Below are positions 1 to 7,592 of a DNA stretch of 64,000 bases, piece after piece (the first letter of the stretch is position 1; each line of letters begins with the position of its first letter). The notes under the pieces are model-generated. The model ran no database searches. It worked only from the letters and a program-made list of their open reading frames with translations, and had not been told where the DNA came from. The position numbers were made by a program, and so were the translations under genes. Source of the stretch: Planctomycetota bacterium (GTDB lineage Bacteria; Planctomycetota; UBA8742; UBA2392); NCBI GenBank assembly GCA_020849795.1, contig JADZFR010000023.1, forward strand, positions 53,462 through 117,461, read 5' to 3'.

Positions 1-12
1 AGACCCCTATTG

Positions 13-1206
13 CTACTTGCCCATGGTGGCTTTGCGGATGTTCTCCTGGTAGCCCCACAGGTCCTTGGGTAGCGCGCGGTCGGCAATCCAGTCCGGGTCT
101 TTGAAGATGTCTTTCAACAGGGCGTAGTCCTGCGGCGTGGGCAGTGCGGTCTTGATGTACGCGTCGTATGCAGCCTGTTCCATCAGGTTGCCGTTCACGT
201 CGTACGGCTGGTTGGCGTAACGGCCGATCGCGCGATGGAATTTCTCGTGCGGCATGAAGAGCTTCTCTTCGCCCGGGATAAAGCTGTTCAGGCGCTTGAC
301 GATATCAGCGACCTCAACGTGATAGAGCATGCGGTTGTGGTGGTTCAGTTCCTTGCGGTCGGGATCGAGGTTGCCGTCTTTGCGCTGCTGCTCTTCGTCA
401 AAGCGGGCCTTGAAGCCCCACACGTAGCCCCATTCAGCCGTGCTGGATTCATCCTTGCCGAACAGGTCCATGGCGCAGCTGATCCACTTGTTGAAAAAGC
501 GCTGCAGGATGGGCACAGGCACCTTGCCGGCTTTCACAATGCGAGTCAGGCCATCGTTGCCGCTGCCAAGGTGGAACGCTTCTTCGCGCAGCATCGGCCC
601 GGCGCTGCGGGCCAGCGGGCTGAACCCGCACGGCTTCAGCATGCCCAACTGGAACTTGCCGTCGCGGTCGACAAAGCAGGTGTAGGCATAGAAATCGAGC
701 CAGTTGTCCACGGCTTCGTTGAATGCACCCAGCAGGCGCGGGTTCTTGGCCTCGGGGAAAGCTTCGCGCGCGCGGCGCTCAAGCAGTTTGCGGGCTTCCA
801 TTTTGCCACTGGTGCCGAAGTGCTCGACCAGGATGTGGCACATCTGCAAGCCGTGACGAATCTCTTCCAGCATGATGCGCACGGCGGCGTAGCGGTCGTA
901 GTCGTGCGGGACGTTCTGCAGCAGGCGGCGCTGCTGCTCCACGCTGGCGAACTCGGTGTCGCCCTGAACGAATGTCAGCGCCAGCAGGCTGTCGCGCATG
1001 TTCTGGGTCGGGATCTGCGTGACGCGGTCCCACTTGGGCTGGCCCTTAAAGTCGCCGAACTCAATCTCGGGCGAGATCGTGTTGTCGTAGATCGGCGTCA
1101 TGATGAAGTTTTCAGAGTCTTCGATTTTTACGCCGATGTCGGACTGCCAGTCTTTCAGGTAGTCCATCCAGTCGTCGAAGTTGCGGATGTTCCGAACCAC
1201 TTCCAT
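13..1206 (-). CDS. BoxB/PaaA-type di-iron oxygenase (benzoyl-CoA epoxidase component B-like)
   Basis: A 397-residue soluble protein of the phenylacetate/benzoate di-iron oxygenase group, most like BoxB, which epoxidises benzoyl-CoA. Visible iron-ligand motifs are E90 in ASVEQQ, E115-x-x-H118 in EEIRHG, D180 before RDGKFQL and E209-x-x-H212 in EEAFH. Order and spacing match BoxB (VTQGDTEPASVEQQ and DRDGKFQL blocks). It is shorter than the ~470 residues I recall for BoxB. The ATG at 1206 was chosen because GGAG lies just upstream; a longer reading frame runs through the regulator gene. It follows the TetR gene by 11 bp and should be co-transcribed. No BoxA reductase, BoxC or CoA ligase is seen here, so the substrate is unknown. 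Family confident, reaction inferred. Confidence 0.8.
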   Translation of the reverse strand: MEVVRNIRNFDDWMDYLKDWQSDIGVKIEDSENFIMTPIYDNTISPEIEFGDFKGQPKWDRVTQIPTQNMRDSLLALTFVQGDTEFASVEQQRRLLQNVPHDYDRYAAVRIMLEEIRHGLQMCHILVEHFGTSGKMEARKLLERRAREAFPEAKNPRLLGAFNEAVDNWLDFYAYTCFVDRDGKFQLGMLKPCGFSPLARSAGPMLREEAFHLGSGNDGLTRIVKAGKVPVPILQRFFNKWISCAMDLFGKDESSTAEWGYVWGFKARFDEEQQRKDGNLDPDRKELNHHNRMLYHVEVADIVKRLNSFIPGEEKLFMPHEKFHRAIGRYANQPYDVNGNLMEQAAYDAYIKTALPTPQDYALLKDIFKDPDWIADRALPKDLWGYQENIRKATMGK

Positions 1207-1217
1207 AGGTCGCTCCA

Positions 1218-1862
1218 CTATTTGGCCCGATCGCTTCCGCGATGGGCTCTGAGTCCTTCCACGAACAATTCGCTGTACATCCGCCCGATGTCGGCGGCTT
1301 TGAAACTGCCATCCGGGCGGTACCACTTTCCGATCCAGTTGATCGCGCCCAGGATCGCCAGCGACGCGAGCTTGGGCTCAACCTTGCGGAACTCGCCGTT
1401 CTTCAGGCCTTCCTGGATAACCTGACGCATGCCGCGTTCAAACTGGTCGCGCTTGGCGATGATTTTCGCCAGCAGCTCTTCTTTGAGTGCAGTGAAGTCC
1501 AGTGCCAACGCCGAACCCTGCAGGTCGTCGATCATCACGTCGACGAAGCCCTGGATCAGCGCAGCCAGACGCGTCGCAGCGGCTTCACCCTTTTGCGCCG
1601 CAAACACTTCGCGCATCTTTTCCAGCACGCGATCAAGGCTGAAATCGTGGCAGGCGAAGAGAATTTCTTCTTTGTCTTTGAAGTAGTAGTACAGCGAGCC
1701 TTTGGTCATCAGCAGCGCTTCGCTGATGTCTTCCATGCTTGTGCCGTGGTAGCCCTTGCGGCGGAAGGCAGCCGCAGCGCTGCGCAGAATGGCTTCGCGC
1801 TTGAGCTCAGTCTTTTTCTGTCGGCGTTCGGCAGCCTGCATCTGGTTCATTATCTGAACCAT
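1218..1862 (-). CDS. TetR/AcrR-family transcriptional repressor
   Basis: A TetR-type regulator of up to 214 residues. The N-terminal helix-turn-helix is clear (AILRSAAAAFRRKGYHGTSM, then LLMTKGSLYYYFKDKEEIL); the rest is the variable ligand-binding part. It lies 11 bp upstream of the di-iron oxygenase gene and probably represses that pair in response to an acyl-CoA or aromatic ligand (inference). The first ATG (1862) has no Shine-Dalgarno and lies inside a promoter-like element with TGAAC inverted repeats. The ATG at 1841 (residue 8) sits 7 nt after a GATAAT -10 hexamer, so the true product may start there (207 residues) on a leaderless message. Confidence 0.88.
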   Translation of the reverse strand: MVQIMNQMQAAERRQKKTELKREAILRSAAAAFRRKGYHGTSMEDISEALLMTKGSLYYYFKDKEEILFACHDFSLDRVLEKMREVFAAQKGEAAATRLAALIQGFVDVMIDDLQGSALALDFTALKEELLAKIIAKRDQFERGMRQVIQEGLKNGEFRKVEPKLASLAILGAINWIGKWYRPDGSFKAADIGRMYSELFVEGLRAHRGSDRAK

Positions 1863-1876
1863 AGTTCAAAAGTCAA
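1843..1876 (-). promoter_or_regulatory. tetR promoter with overlapping TGAAC operator half-sites
   Basis: On the minus strand a -35 TTGACT (1876-1871), a 16-nt spacer and a -10 GATAAT (1854-1849) precede an ATG at 1841 by 7 nt. Two inverted repeats overlap it: TGAAC-N4-GTTCA at 1855-1868 and TGGTTCA-N5-TGAACCA at 1843-1861. They share the middle half-site, giving three evenly spaced half-sites across the spacer and -10. This is the arrangement expected of an autorepressing TetR operator. The binding partner is inferred from position. Confidence 0.6.
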
Positions 1877-1953
1877 CCCGCCGGTTTGACGAAACTCATC
1901 AACGGAGTAGATCTCTGCTCACTGGCCTGGTGTCGTGGAGCATCGGTGATTCC

Positions 1954-1977
1954 TGCGACAGACACCAGTCTGTCGCA
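1954..1977. repeat. Perfect 10-bp inverted repeat (TGCGACAGAC / GTCTGTCGCA)
   Basis: Two perfect 10-bp arms separated by ACCA lie in the 398-bp gap between divergent genes (tetR going left, the TrmB-type gene going right). No T-run follows on either strand, so it looks more like an operator or an RNA hairpin than a terminator. Nothing else was recognised in 1880-2240. Confidence 0.5.
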
Positions 1978-2260
1978 CTCTCACTTGGTTGAATTTGTGC
2001 AGTCACCACGCGCAGTTGGTTCAATGCAGACTGAATTCCGGGATTTGCTTTGAGCGATGGCACAGACCTGCTAGAAGTCCTACCCAAGAATGCGCAGCGC
2101 CTTGAAGACATCGCTTCCTGCAAACACCCAGTTCATGGGCATGGTGTTCGCACCGCAGGAATGCTCGCGCAAAGCCCTCAACGAGTGAATCCGGCGTTAG
2201 TGAAACACGTTCCGTGCGACTAAGTGCGCGGTGTGAATTCGCTATGGCCGGAGGTGATTC

Positions 2261-3067
2261 GTGAATCGCGATGAATGGATCCAGAAGCTCAAGAAAATGG
2301 GCCTCTCAGGGTATGAAGCGCAAGTCTACCTTGCGCTGCTTGGTGAAACGCGCGCGCCCGCATCACGCGTGGTGCGCAAGAGCGGTGTGCCCCAAAGCAA
2401 GGTGTATGGCGCACTGACCAGCCTGGTCGAGCGCGGTTTTGCCGAGCAGGTGCTGGGCGACGTGAAACTCTTCCGCGGCATTCCGCCCGAGCAGGCCTTC
2501 GAAAACTATCGACGCACCATTGAGGAATCGCTGACAGAGGCCCAGGCCCATATGGCTGAGCTGTCAAGCGTGGCGCCGGACGCCCCCGGCGATGACCCGG
2601 GAAGCCTCGGCATTCGCCTGGTGCGCAGCCAGCAGATCAAGGCGCTGATCGATGAAGCCGTCGAGTCGGCTGATTCAGAAGTCCTGATCGCGGTGAAAGA
2701 CCCGCTGGTGATGCCGCCCGACATTGAGCAGGACAAGCGGGTTCTGGCGCGCGGCGTGAAGCTGAAGCAGGTGGTGGAGAAGTCCCTGCTGCATGACCCG
2801 GTGCACGGCGCGGAGACGCTTCGCGAAGCCGAAGAAACCGACACTGTCCGGTTCATTGAGCATGTGCCGCTGCGCTTTCTGGTGGTCGATCGCCGCATCG
2901 CGATGATGGAACTGAATGAAGAAGACGGCAGCACCATGGCGCTGGTCGTGCCCAACAAGGGCCTGGCCGAGAACATGCGGCGGCTGTTCGCAACGTTGTG
3001 GGCACAAGGGGAGGCACCGGATCAACTTCCGGAGTCCTTTCGAGTAGAGGTTGGCACGAGGGATTGA
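2261..3067 (+). CDS. TrmB-family transcriptional regulator
   Basis: A 268-residue TrmB-like regulator. The N-terminal winged helix is seen in LKKMGLSGYEAQVYLALL, ASRVVRKSGVPQSKVYGAL and LVERGFAEQV, followed by a short coiled stretch and a C-terminal phospholipase-D-like effector domain (residues ~110-260, typical of TrmB). The start is GTG, supported by a near-perfect GGAGGTGA Shine-Dalgarno a few bases upstream. TrmB proteins often sense sugars and control transport or metabolism. It stands alone: the next gene codes for a secreted surface protein, and no sugar transporter is nearby, so the target is unknown. Confidence 0.85.
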   Translation: MNRDEWIQKLKKMGLSGYEAQVYLALLGETRAPASRVVRKSGVPQSKVYGALTSLVERGFAEQVLGDVKLFRGIPPEQAFENYRRTIEESLTEAQAHMAELSSVAPDAPGDDPGSLGIRLVRSQQIKALIDEAVESADSEVLIAVKDPLVMPPDIEQDKRVLARGVKLKQVVEKSLLHDPVHGAETLREAEETDTVRFIEHVPLRFLVVDRRIAMMELNEEDGSTMALVVPNKGLAENMRRLFATLWAQGEAPDQLPESFRVEVGTRD

Positions 3068-3115
3068 CCAGCTTTGGGGGCCGGTCTTTTCCGACATTTT
3101 GACATATCGATGTGG

Positions 3116-3179
3116 TACACTGGGCCCGCGTGGGGGCACAGTCTGGGATTCGGTGCCGGCATAAAAGCCGGCGGGCACC
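3116..3179 (+). promoter_or_regulatory. Extended -10 and leader hairpin before the giant secreted protein gene
   Basis: TACACT at 3116-3121 preceded by TGG is an extended -10 candidate. About 30 nt later a hairpin-forming segment lies at 3152-3179 (GGTGCC pairs with GGCACC, inner GGC with GCC, loop ATAAAA). The untranslated leader to the ATG at 3242 would be ~115 nt. No known riboswitch consensus was matched. Confidence 0.35.
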
Positions 3180-3241
3180 TATGTGCCGCAGACCGGGTCT
3201 GTACAGGCAACCGGAGTGGGGTTTCACAGGAGAAAACCGGA

Positions 3242-6200
3242 ATGTGCAAGCAATGGAAGAAGTTGTGCGCGATTACGTGCGTGCTGCTCTTTGGCGCAAC
3301 ATCGCTATCGGCGCAAATCACATCGGAAGTTCTGACAGGCGCGGCGGAAAGTGCCGGCACCGGCTCGGGCTATCCGATCAATACTTTCTGGCACGACCTG
3401 CGTTCAGAGTCGATCTATCTGGCCAGCGATCTGACTGGCGCGGGATTGACCGGCGGATCGATGATAACCGCCATCGGGTTCAAGTGCGCGCAATTGCCCG
3501 GCCGGGCCATTACCAACGTGCGCATTCGTGTTCAGCAGACGACGGCGACGACCGTGACGGGCACGTTTGTAGCCAGCGGCTACACTGACGTGTACGGGCC
3601 GACCACAATTCCGATTTCGTCGTTTACGGTCGGCAACTGGTTCACGTTCACGTTCACTACGCCGATTGCCTGGAACGGCACGTCAAACCTGTTGATTGAC
3701 TACTCGTGCGACGACACCGGGTACACCTCTGGTGGCGGGTGCTACATGCGCTCTGTTGCGGGAACGCGCACGACTTACGGGTACGATGACAGCGGATACA
3801 CCTACCCCTTCGCGGGCATGGAAGACGGGACGCGTACGCTGGTGCCATCGATGCGTATCACTTACACCGGCGGTTCGCTGACCATTATCAGCTCGCCGTC
3901 GATGCCCACGGGCGCCGAAGGCGTCTTCTATACACAGACATTGCAGGCGGTCGCCGGCACCACACCCTACACCTGGGCGCTGATCGGCGGCGCACTGCCA
4001 TCCGGTGTCACCTTGTCCACTGGCGGCGTCATCAGCGGAACGCCAGCCGTCAGCACCGGCGGCCAGCAGTACAACTTCACGGTCCGCGTCACGGACAACG
4101 TTGCAGCCACCGACACCGAGAACTTCACGCTGTACATCCAGGGGCCGCCGGCTGCGCTGCCGTTCCTGGACGACTTCTCGGTCGATAAGGGTTGGACCCT
4201 GGGTTCAGGCTCGGGCCTGACCTGGCAGCGCGGCCCTTGCGGCGCGCCCTACACACCCCCGTATGGTGGCCCGGAACCGACAACCGACCATTCACCCGGC
4301 ACCGACAACTACATCCTGGGTGACAACATCGGCGCGGTCTATCCCAACAGCATGGGCAGCACGATCTGGGCAACGTCGCCCCCGATCAACTGCTCAAGCA
4401 CCTCTGACGTCGAACTCTCATACTGGCGCTGGCTGAACGTCGAAGACTCCAGCTACGACCACGCCTACATCGCTGTCTCAAACAACGGCACAGCCTGGAC
4501 CCAGGTGTACACCAACGTGGGCGCAGTCGGCGACACCGGCTGGACACAGCACAAGCTCAACATCTCGGCCGTGGCCGGAAACCAGGGCAGTGTGCGCGTG
4601 CGCTTCGGCATCGGTACCACGGACAGCAGCTGGCAGTTCGCCGGCTGGTGCATTGATGACGTTGAGTTGCGTGAACTGCCCAGCACGACCAAGCTGGTCT
4701 GCACCGACTTCACGATCGTCAGCCCCTACACCGTGGGCAGCCAGAACGACCCCAAGGTCTACACCGGAACGCAGGCAAACTTCTCGGTCACCGTGAACAA
4801 CACGACGGCGAACAACATCACCGTCAACAGCTTCACCGTGGCGGTCACGAACTACACAACCGGCAACGCCGAGAACGTCGGCACGTTCACTCTGACACCC
4901 ACGATCCCGTTTGTGGTTAACGCCAACACGACCGCGCAAGTGATCCAGGGCGTCTTCAACTGCACGGCGCTGGCAGCGGCGGGTGCAAACACGACATTGC
5001 AGGCACGGGCACGCTTGCAGGGCACCGAGGCATCGACCAACAAACCTGTCGAGACGGAACGCGATGAGATTCTGTACGTCGACCAGGGACCGCCGCCGCC
5101 GCCGCCGGAAATGAACGTGCACGAGACCAACTTCCAGGGTGCGCTCGTCGGCCACAACCAGGCCGCCGCCGGCACACTGCGCGACTTTCAAAGCCGTGAC
5201 ATCAACGCCGGCCCCGGCAGCTGGCTGAACATTGTGATCATCAACAATACCACCAGCAGCATCAATATCGGCACGCCGACGCTGGGCGGCACGGACGCCG
5301 CGCACTTCCGACTGGATACTGCGCAGTGGACCAGTTCGACCATGACCATCACCACCAGCGGCTCGACATCACAGATCTACTTCTCGGTCCGCTTTGACCC
5401 CCACGCCTTGGGCCAGCTTGACGCATACGTCGAGTTCACGCACAACGCCACCGCGCCCACCACGACGCCGTATCGGGTGCTGTTCACCGGCACCGGCACC
5501 GGCACCGCCCCCGAGCTGGAAGTGCATGAAATCGACTACACCGGCCCGAAAGTCACGTTGGGGCAAGCCGCGGCAGGCACCAACCGCGACTTCGGCACAG
5601 TCGCCACTGGCGGCAGCAGCGGGTGGGTAAACATCGTGATCTGGAACCGTTTTGCAACCGACACCACGATCAACCCGCTTCCGACGCTCTCGGCGGGCAA
5701 CACGGCTGACTTTGTGATCGACACGTCGGCCATGAGCAACCCGCACGTCATACCGGGCACGACAGCATTTACGGGCACTACGTACTTCAGTATCCGGTTC
5801 GCGCCGCAGTCTGCCGGCAGCAAGGCTGCCACAGTCAGCTTTGGCCACAACGCCAGCAATCCGGCAACCACACCGTTTACGTTTGAGGTCGTCGGATCAG
5901 GTATCGCCAGCGGCAGCCCTGCAATCTTTGTGCAGGAGGCCACGGCCCCGGCGTCGCAAGCCGGCACGACCACTTTCACGGTCACTAACGGCCAGGCGGC
6001 CGCCAACGGTCGTGACTTCGGCGACCAGGTCATCACCGCCGGGCCCACGGGCTACCTGACGATCCGCATCACCAACACAGGCAGCCAGGCCCTGGTGATC
6101 GGCAACCCCACGCTTGGCGGTACCGCGCCCGGCCACTTCCAGTTGAGCACTGTGGCGCCCTGGGCTTTCGTAACGTCGATCAATGCCGGGGCAACGTCCG

Positions 6201-7507
6201 AGTTCGGCATACGCTTTGACCCGACGTCTGCAGGTGTGAAGAACGCCACCGTCAGTTTCACGCACAACGCGACAGCGCAGACCACGACGCCGTTCACGTT
6301 TGGCATAACCGGCAACGGTCTGCTGAACGCGCCGATCATTGAAGTGCGCGAGACGGACGCGCTGGGTGCAGTCATCGGTTACAACGACCCGGCGGCCGGC
6401 ACGCTACGCGCCTTCGGCGGGCGCGACGTCAACGCGGGTGCCAGTGCCGCGCTGACCATTTACATCGAGAACATCGGCAGCGCGCCCATGACGCTGGGCA
6501 CGCCAGTCGTTACCGGCACCCAGGCAAACCAGTTCGTGGTCAACTCGACCGGCATGCTGACGACATTGGCCGTGGGAGTATCCACTACTTTCTCAGTTGC
6601 TTTCGACCCCAGCAGCTACGGGGCCAAGATCGCCAACGTAACGTTCGCGCACGACGACCCGCTGGTCACCAACCCGTTCAGCTTTGAGGTTTCAGGCTTC
6701 GGTGACGCGCCCAGCATTGAAGTTCGCGAAGGCAGTGCGGGCGGGCCCATCCTGGTTCACAACTCGGCGCCCGCGGGCGGCCGCGACTTCGGCACCGTGC
6801 TGCTTGCATCCATGCCGACCGCGCCGGTCACCATCGTGATTGTCAATGCGGGCAATGCCAACTTGACGGTACAGGCGCCCACCATCACAGGGCCCAACGC
6901 CAGCAGCTTCAGTCTGACCGCTGTGGGCTTTCCGGCAACGGTCGCGCCCAGCAGCCTGGTCAGCTTCACCGTCACGTTCAATGCCAGCCAGGTCGGCTTG
7001 AAAGAAGCCACGATCAACTTCGCCCACAACGACTCGGGCAATGCCAGCCCGTTCCAGTTGCCAATCCAGGGTGTTGCCGCCGACCCCGCCGGCGTGCAGA
7101 TTGACACCAATACCACGCTGTCGCAGGGACAGGTCGGACAGGTCTACGGGCCCGTAGACCTGCGCGCGTCCGGCGGCACCGCACCCTACACCTGGAGCCA
7201 GCGTAACGGTACGACCCTGCCCGTTGGCCTGAGCATGACCACCGCGGGGGTCATCAGCGGCACGCCGGCTGGACCTGCCGGCATCTTCCAGTTTGACCTG
7301 CGCGTGACCGATGCTGCCGGCGGAACAGCCGACCGCACCTTCAGCCTGACTGTCCAGCCTGCGCCGGGCAGTGGCTTCAGTGGCGGCGGTGGCGGCGGCG
7401 GTGGCGGCGGTTGTGAGACCGGCCATGGCACGCCGTGGCTACTGATGGCGCTGGCGGCCCTTGGCACGCTCGTGTTGGGCCTGCGGCGCCGCAGTCACCG
7501 GGCGTAG
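3242..7507 (+). CDS. Giant secreted repeat protein (Ig-like, jelly-roll and five ASH-like modules) with MYXO-CTERM-like tag
   Basis: A 1421-residue exported protein. ATG 3242 was chosen for the AGGAG 9 nt upstream and the signal peptide that follows (MCKQWKKLCAITCVLLFG...SAQ). In order: an N-terminal region (~25-213), an Ig-like putative-binding domain (~214-305), a jelly-roll-like domain starting LPFLDDF (~305-480), a beta-rich linker (~480-615), a Pro run, and five modules of ~125-138 residues starting near 623, 758, 894, 1032 and 1157. Each module opens with a VxE/VHE-like strand and contains A-A-G-x-x-R-D-F-G or a variant (ASH / choice-of-anchor-D type). A second Ig-like domain (~1285-1374) follows. 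The end is a Gly10 run, one Cys, a hydrophobic segment and RRRSHR, which resembles MYXO-CTERM sorting signals. Likely a cell-surface structural or adhesion protein. Confidence 0.82.
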   Translation: MCKQWKKLCAITCVLLFGATSLSAQITSEVLTGAAESAGTGSGYPINTFWHDLRSESIYLASDLTGAGLTGGSMITAIGFKCAQLPGRAITNVRIRVQQTTATTVTGTFVASGYTDVYGPTTIPISSFTVGNWFTFTFTTPIAWNGTSNLLIDYSCDDTGYTSGGGCYMRSVAGTRTTYGYDDSGYTYPFAGMEDGTRTLVPSMRITYTGGSLTIISSPSMPTGAEGVFYTQTLQAVAGTTPYTWALIGGALPSGVTLSTGGVISGTPAVSTGGQQYNFTVRVTDNVAATDTENFTLYIQGPPAALPFLDDFSVDKGWTLGSGSGLTWQRGPCGAPYTPPYGGPEPTTDHSPGTDNYILGDNIGAVYPNSMGSTIWATSPPINCSSTSDVELSYWRWLNVEDSSYDHAYIAVSNNGTAWTQVYTNVGAVGDTGWTQHKLNISAVAGNQGSVRVRFGIGTTDSSWQFAGWCIDDVELRELPSTTKLVCTDFTIVSPYTVGSQNDPKVYTGTQANFSVTVNNTTANNITVNSFTVAVTNYTTGNAENVGTFTLTPTIPFVVNANTTAQVIQGVFNCTALAAAGANTTLQARARLQGTEASTNKPVETERDEILYVDQGPPPPPPEMNVHETNFQGALVGHNQAAAGTLRDFQSRDINAGPGSWLNIVIINNTTSSINIGTPTLGGTDAAHFRLDTAQWTSSTMTITTSGSTSQIYFSVRFDPHALGQLDAYVEFTHNATAPTTTPYRVLFTGTGTGTAPELEVHEIDYTGPKVTLGQAAAGTNRDFGTVATGGSSGWVNIVIWNRFATDTTINPLPTLSAGNTADFVIDTSAMSNPHVIPGTTAFTGTTYFSIRFAPQSAGSKAATVSFGHNASNPATTPFTFEVVGSGIASGSPAIFVQEATAPASQAGTTTFTVTNGQAAANGRDFGDQVITAGPTGYLTIRITNTGSQALVIGNPTLGGTAPGHFQLSTVAPWAFVTSINAGATSEFGIRFDPTSAGVKNATVSFTHNATAQTTTPFTFGITGNGLLNAPIIEVRETDALGAVIGYNDPAAGTLRAFGGRDVNAGASAALTIYIENIGSAPMTLGTPVVTGTQANQFVVNSTGMLTTLAVGVSTTFSVAFDPSSYGAKIANVTFAHDDPLVTNPFSFEVSGFGDAPSIEVREGSAGGPILVHNSAPAGGRDFGTVLLASMPTAPVTIVIVNAGNANLTVQAPTITGPNASSFSLTAVGFPATVAPSSLVSFTVTFNASQVGLKEATINFAHNDSGNASPFQLPIQGVAADPAGVQIDTNTTLSQGQVGQVYGPVDLRASGGTAPYTWSQRNGTTLPVGLSMTTAGVISGTPAGPAGIFQFDLRVTDAAGGTADRTFSLTVQPAPGSGFSGGGGGGGGGGCETGHGTPWLLMALAALGTLVLGLRRRSHRA

Positions 7508-7523
7508 ACGAAAGTCAGCAGCA

Positions 7524-7551
7524 AAACTGCCCGCCGGAAGGCGGGCAGTTT
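7524..7551 (+). terminator. Intrinsic terminator after the giant secreted protein gene
   Basis: Perfect 12-bp arms AAACTGCCCGCC and GGCGGGCAGTTT around a GGAA loop, 16 bp after the stop codon. The T-stretch is short (TTT). Confidence 0.8.
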
Positions 7552-7592
7552 CATTGACCGAACGCCGGGCAGGCATAAACTGCACAGTTCGC

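Noticed and set aside
235..1425. 396-residue plus-strand frame
   Set aside because: Antisense to the di-iron oxygenase gene, which has clear ligand motifs.
1899..2123. 74-residue minus-strand ORF between the two regulators
   Set aside because: No Shine-Dalgarno or start-proximal -10, no family, and it contains the 1954-1977 hairpin.
3150..3240. Known riboswitch (cobalamin, c-di-GMP or glycine type) in the leader
   Set aside because: Compared by eye with the conserved cores I know; none of the invariant boxes was present.
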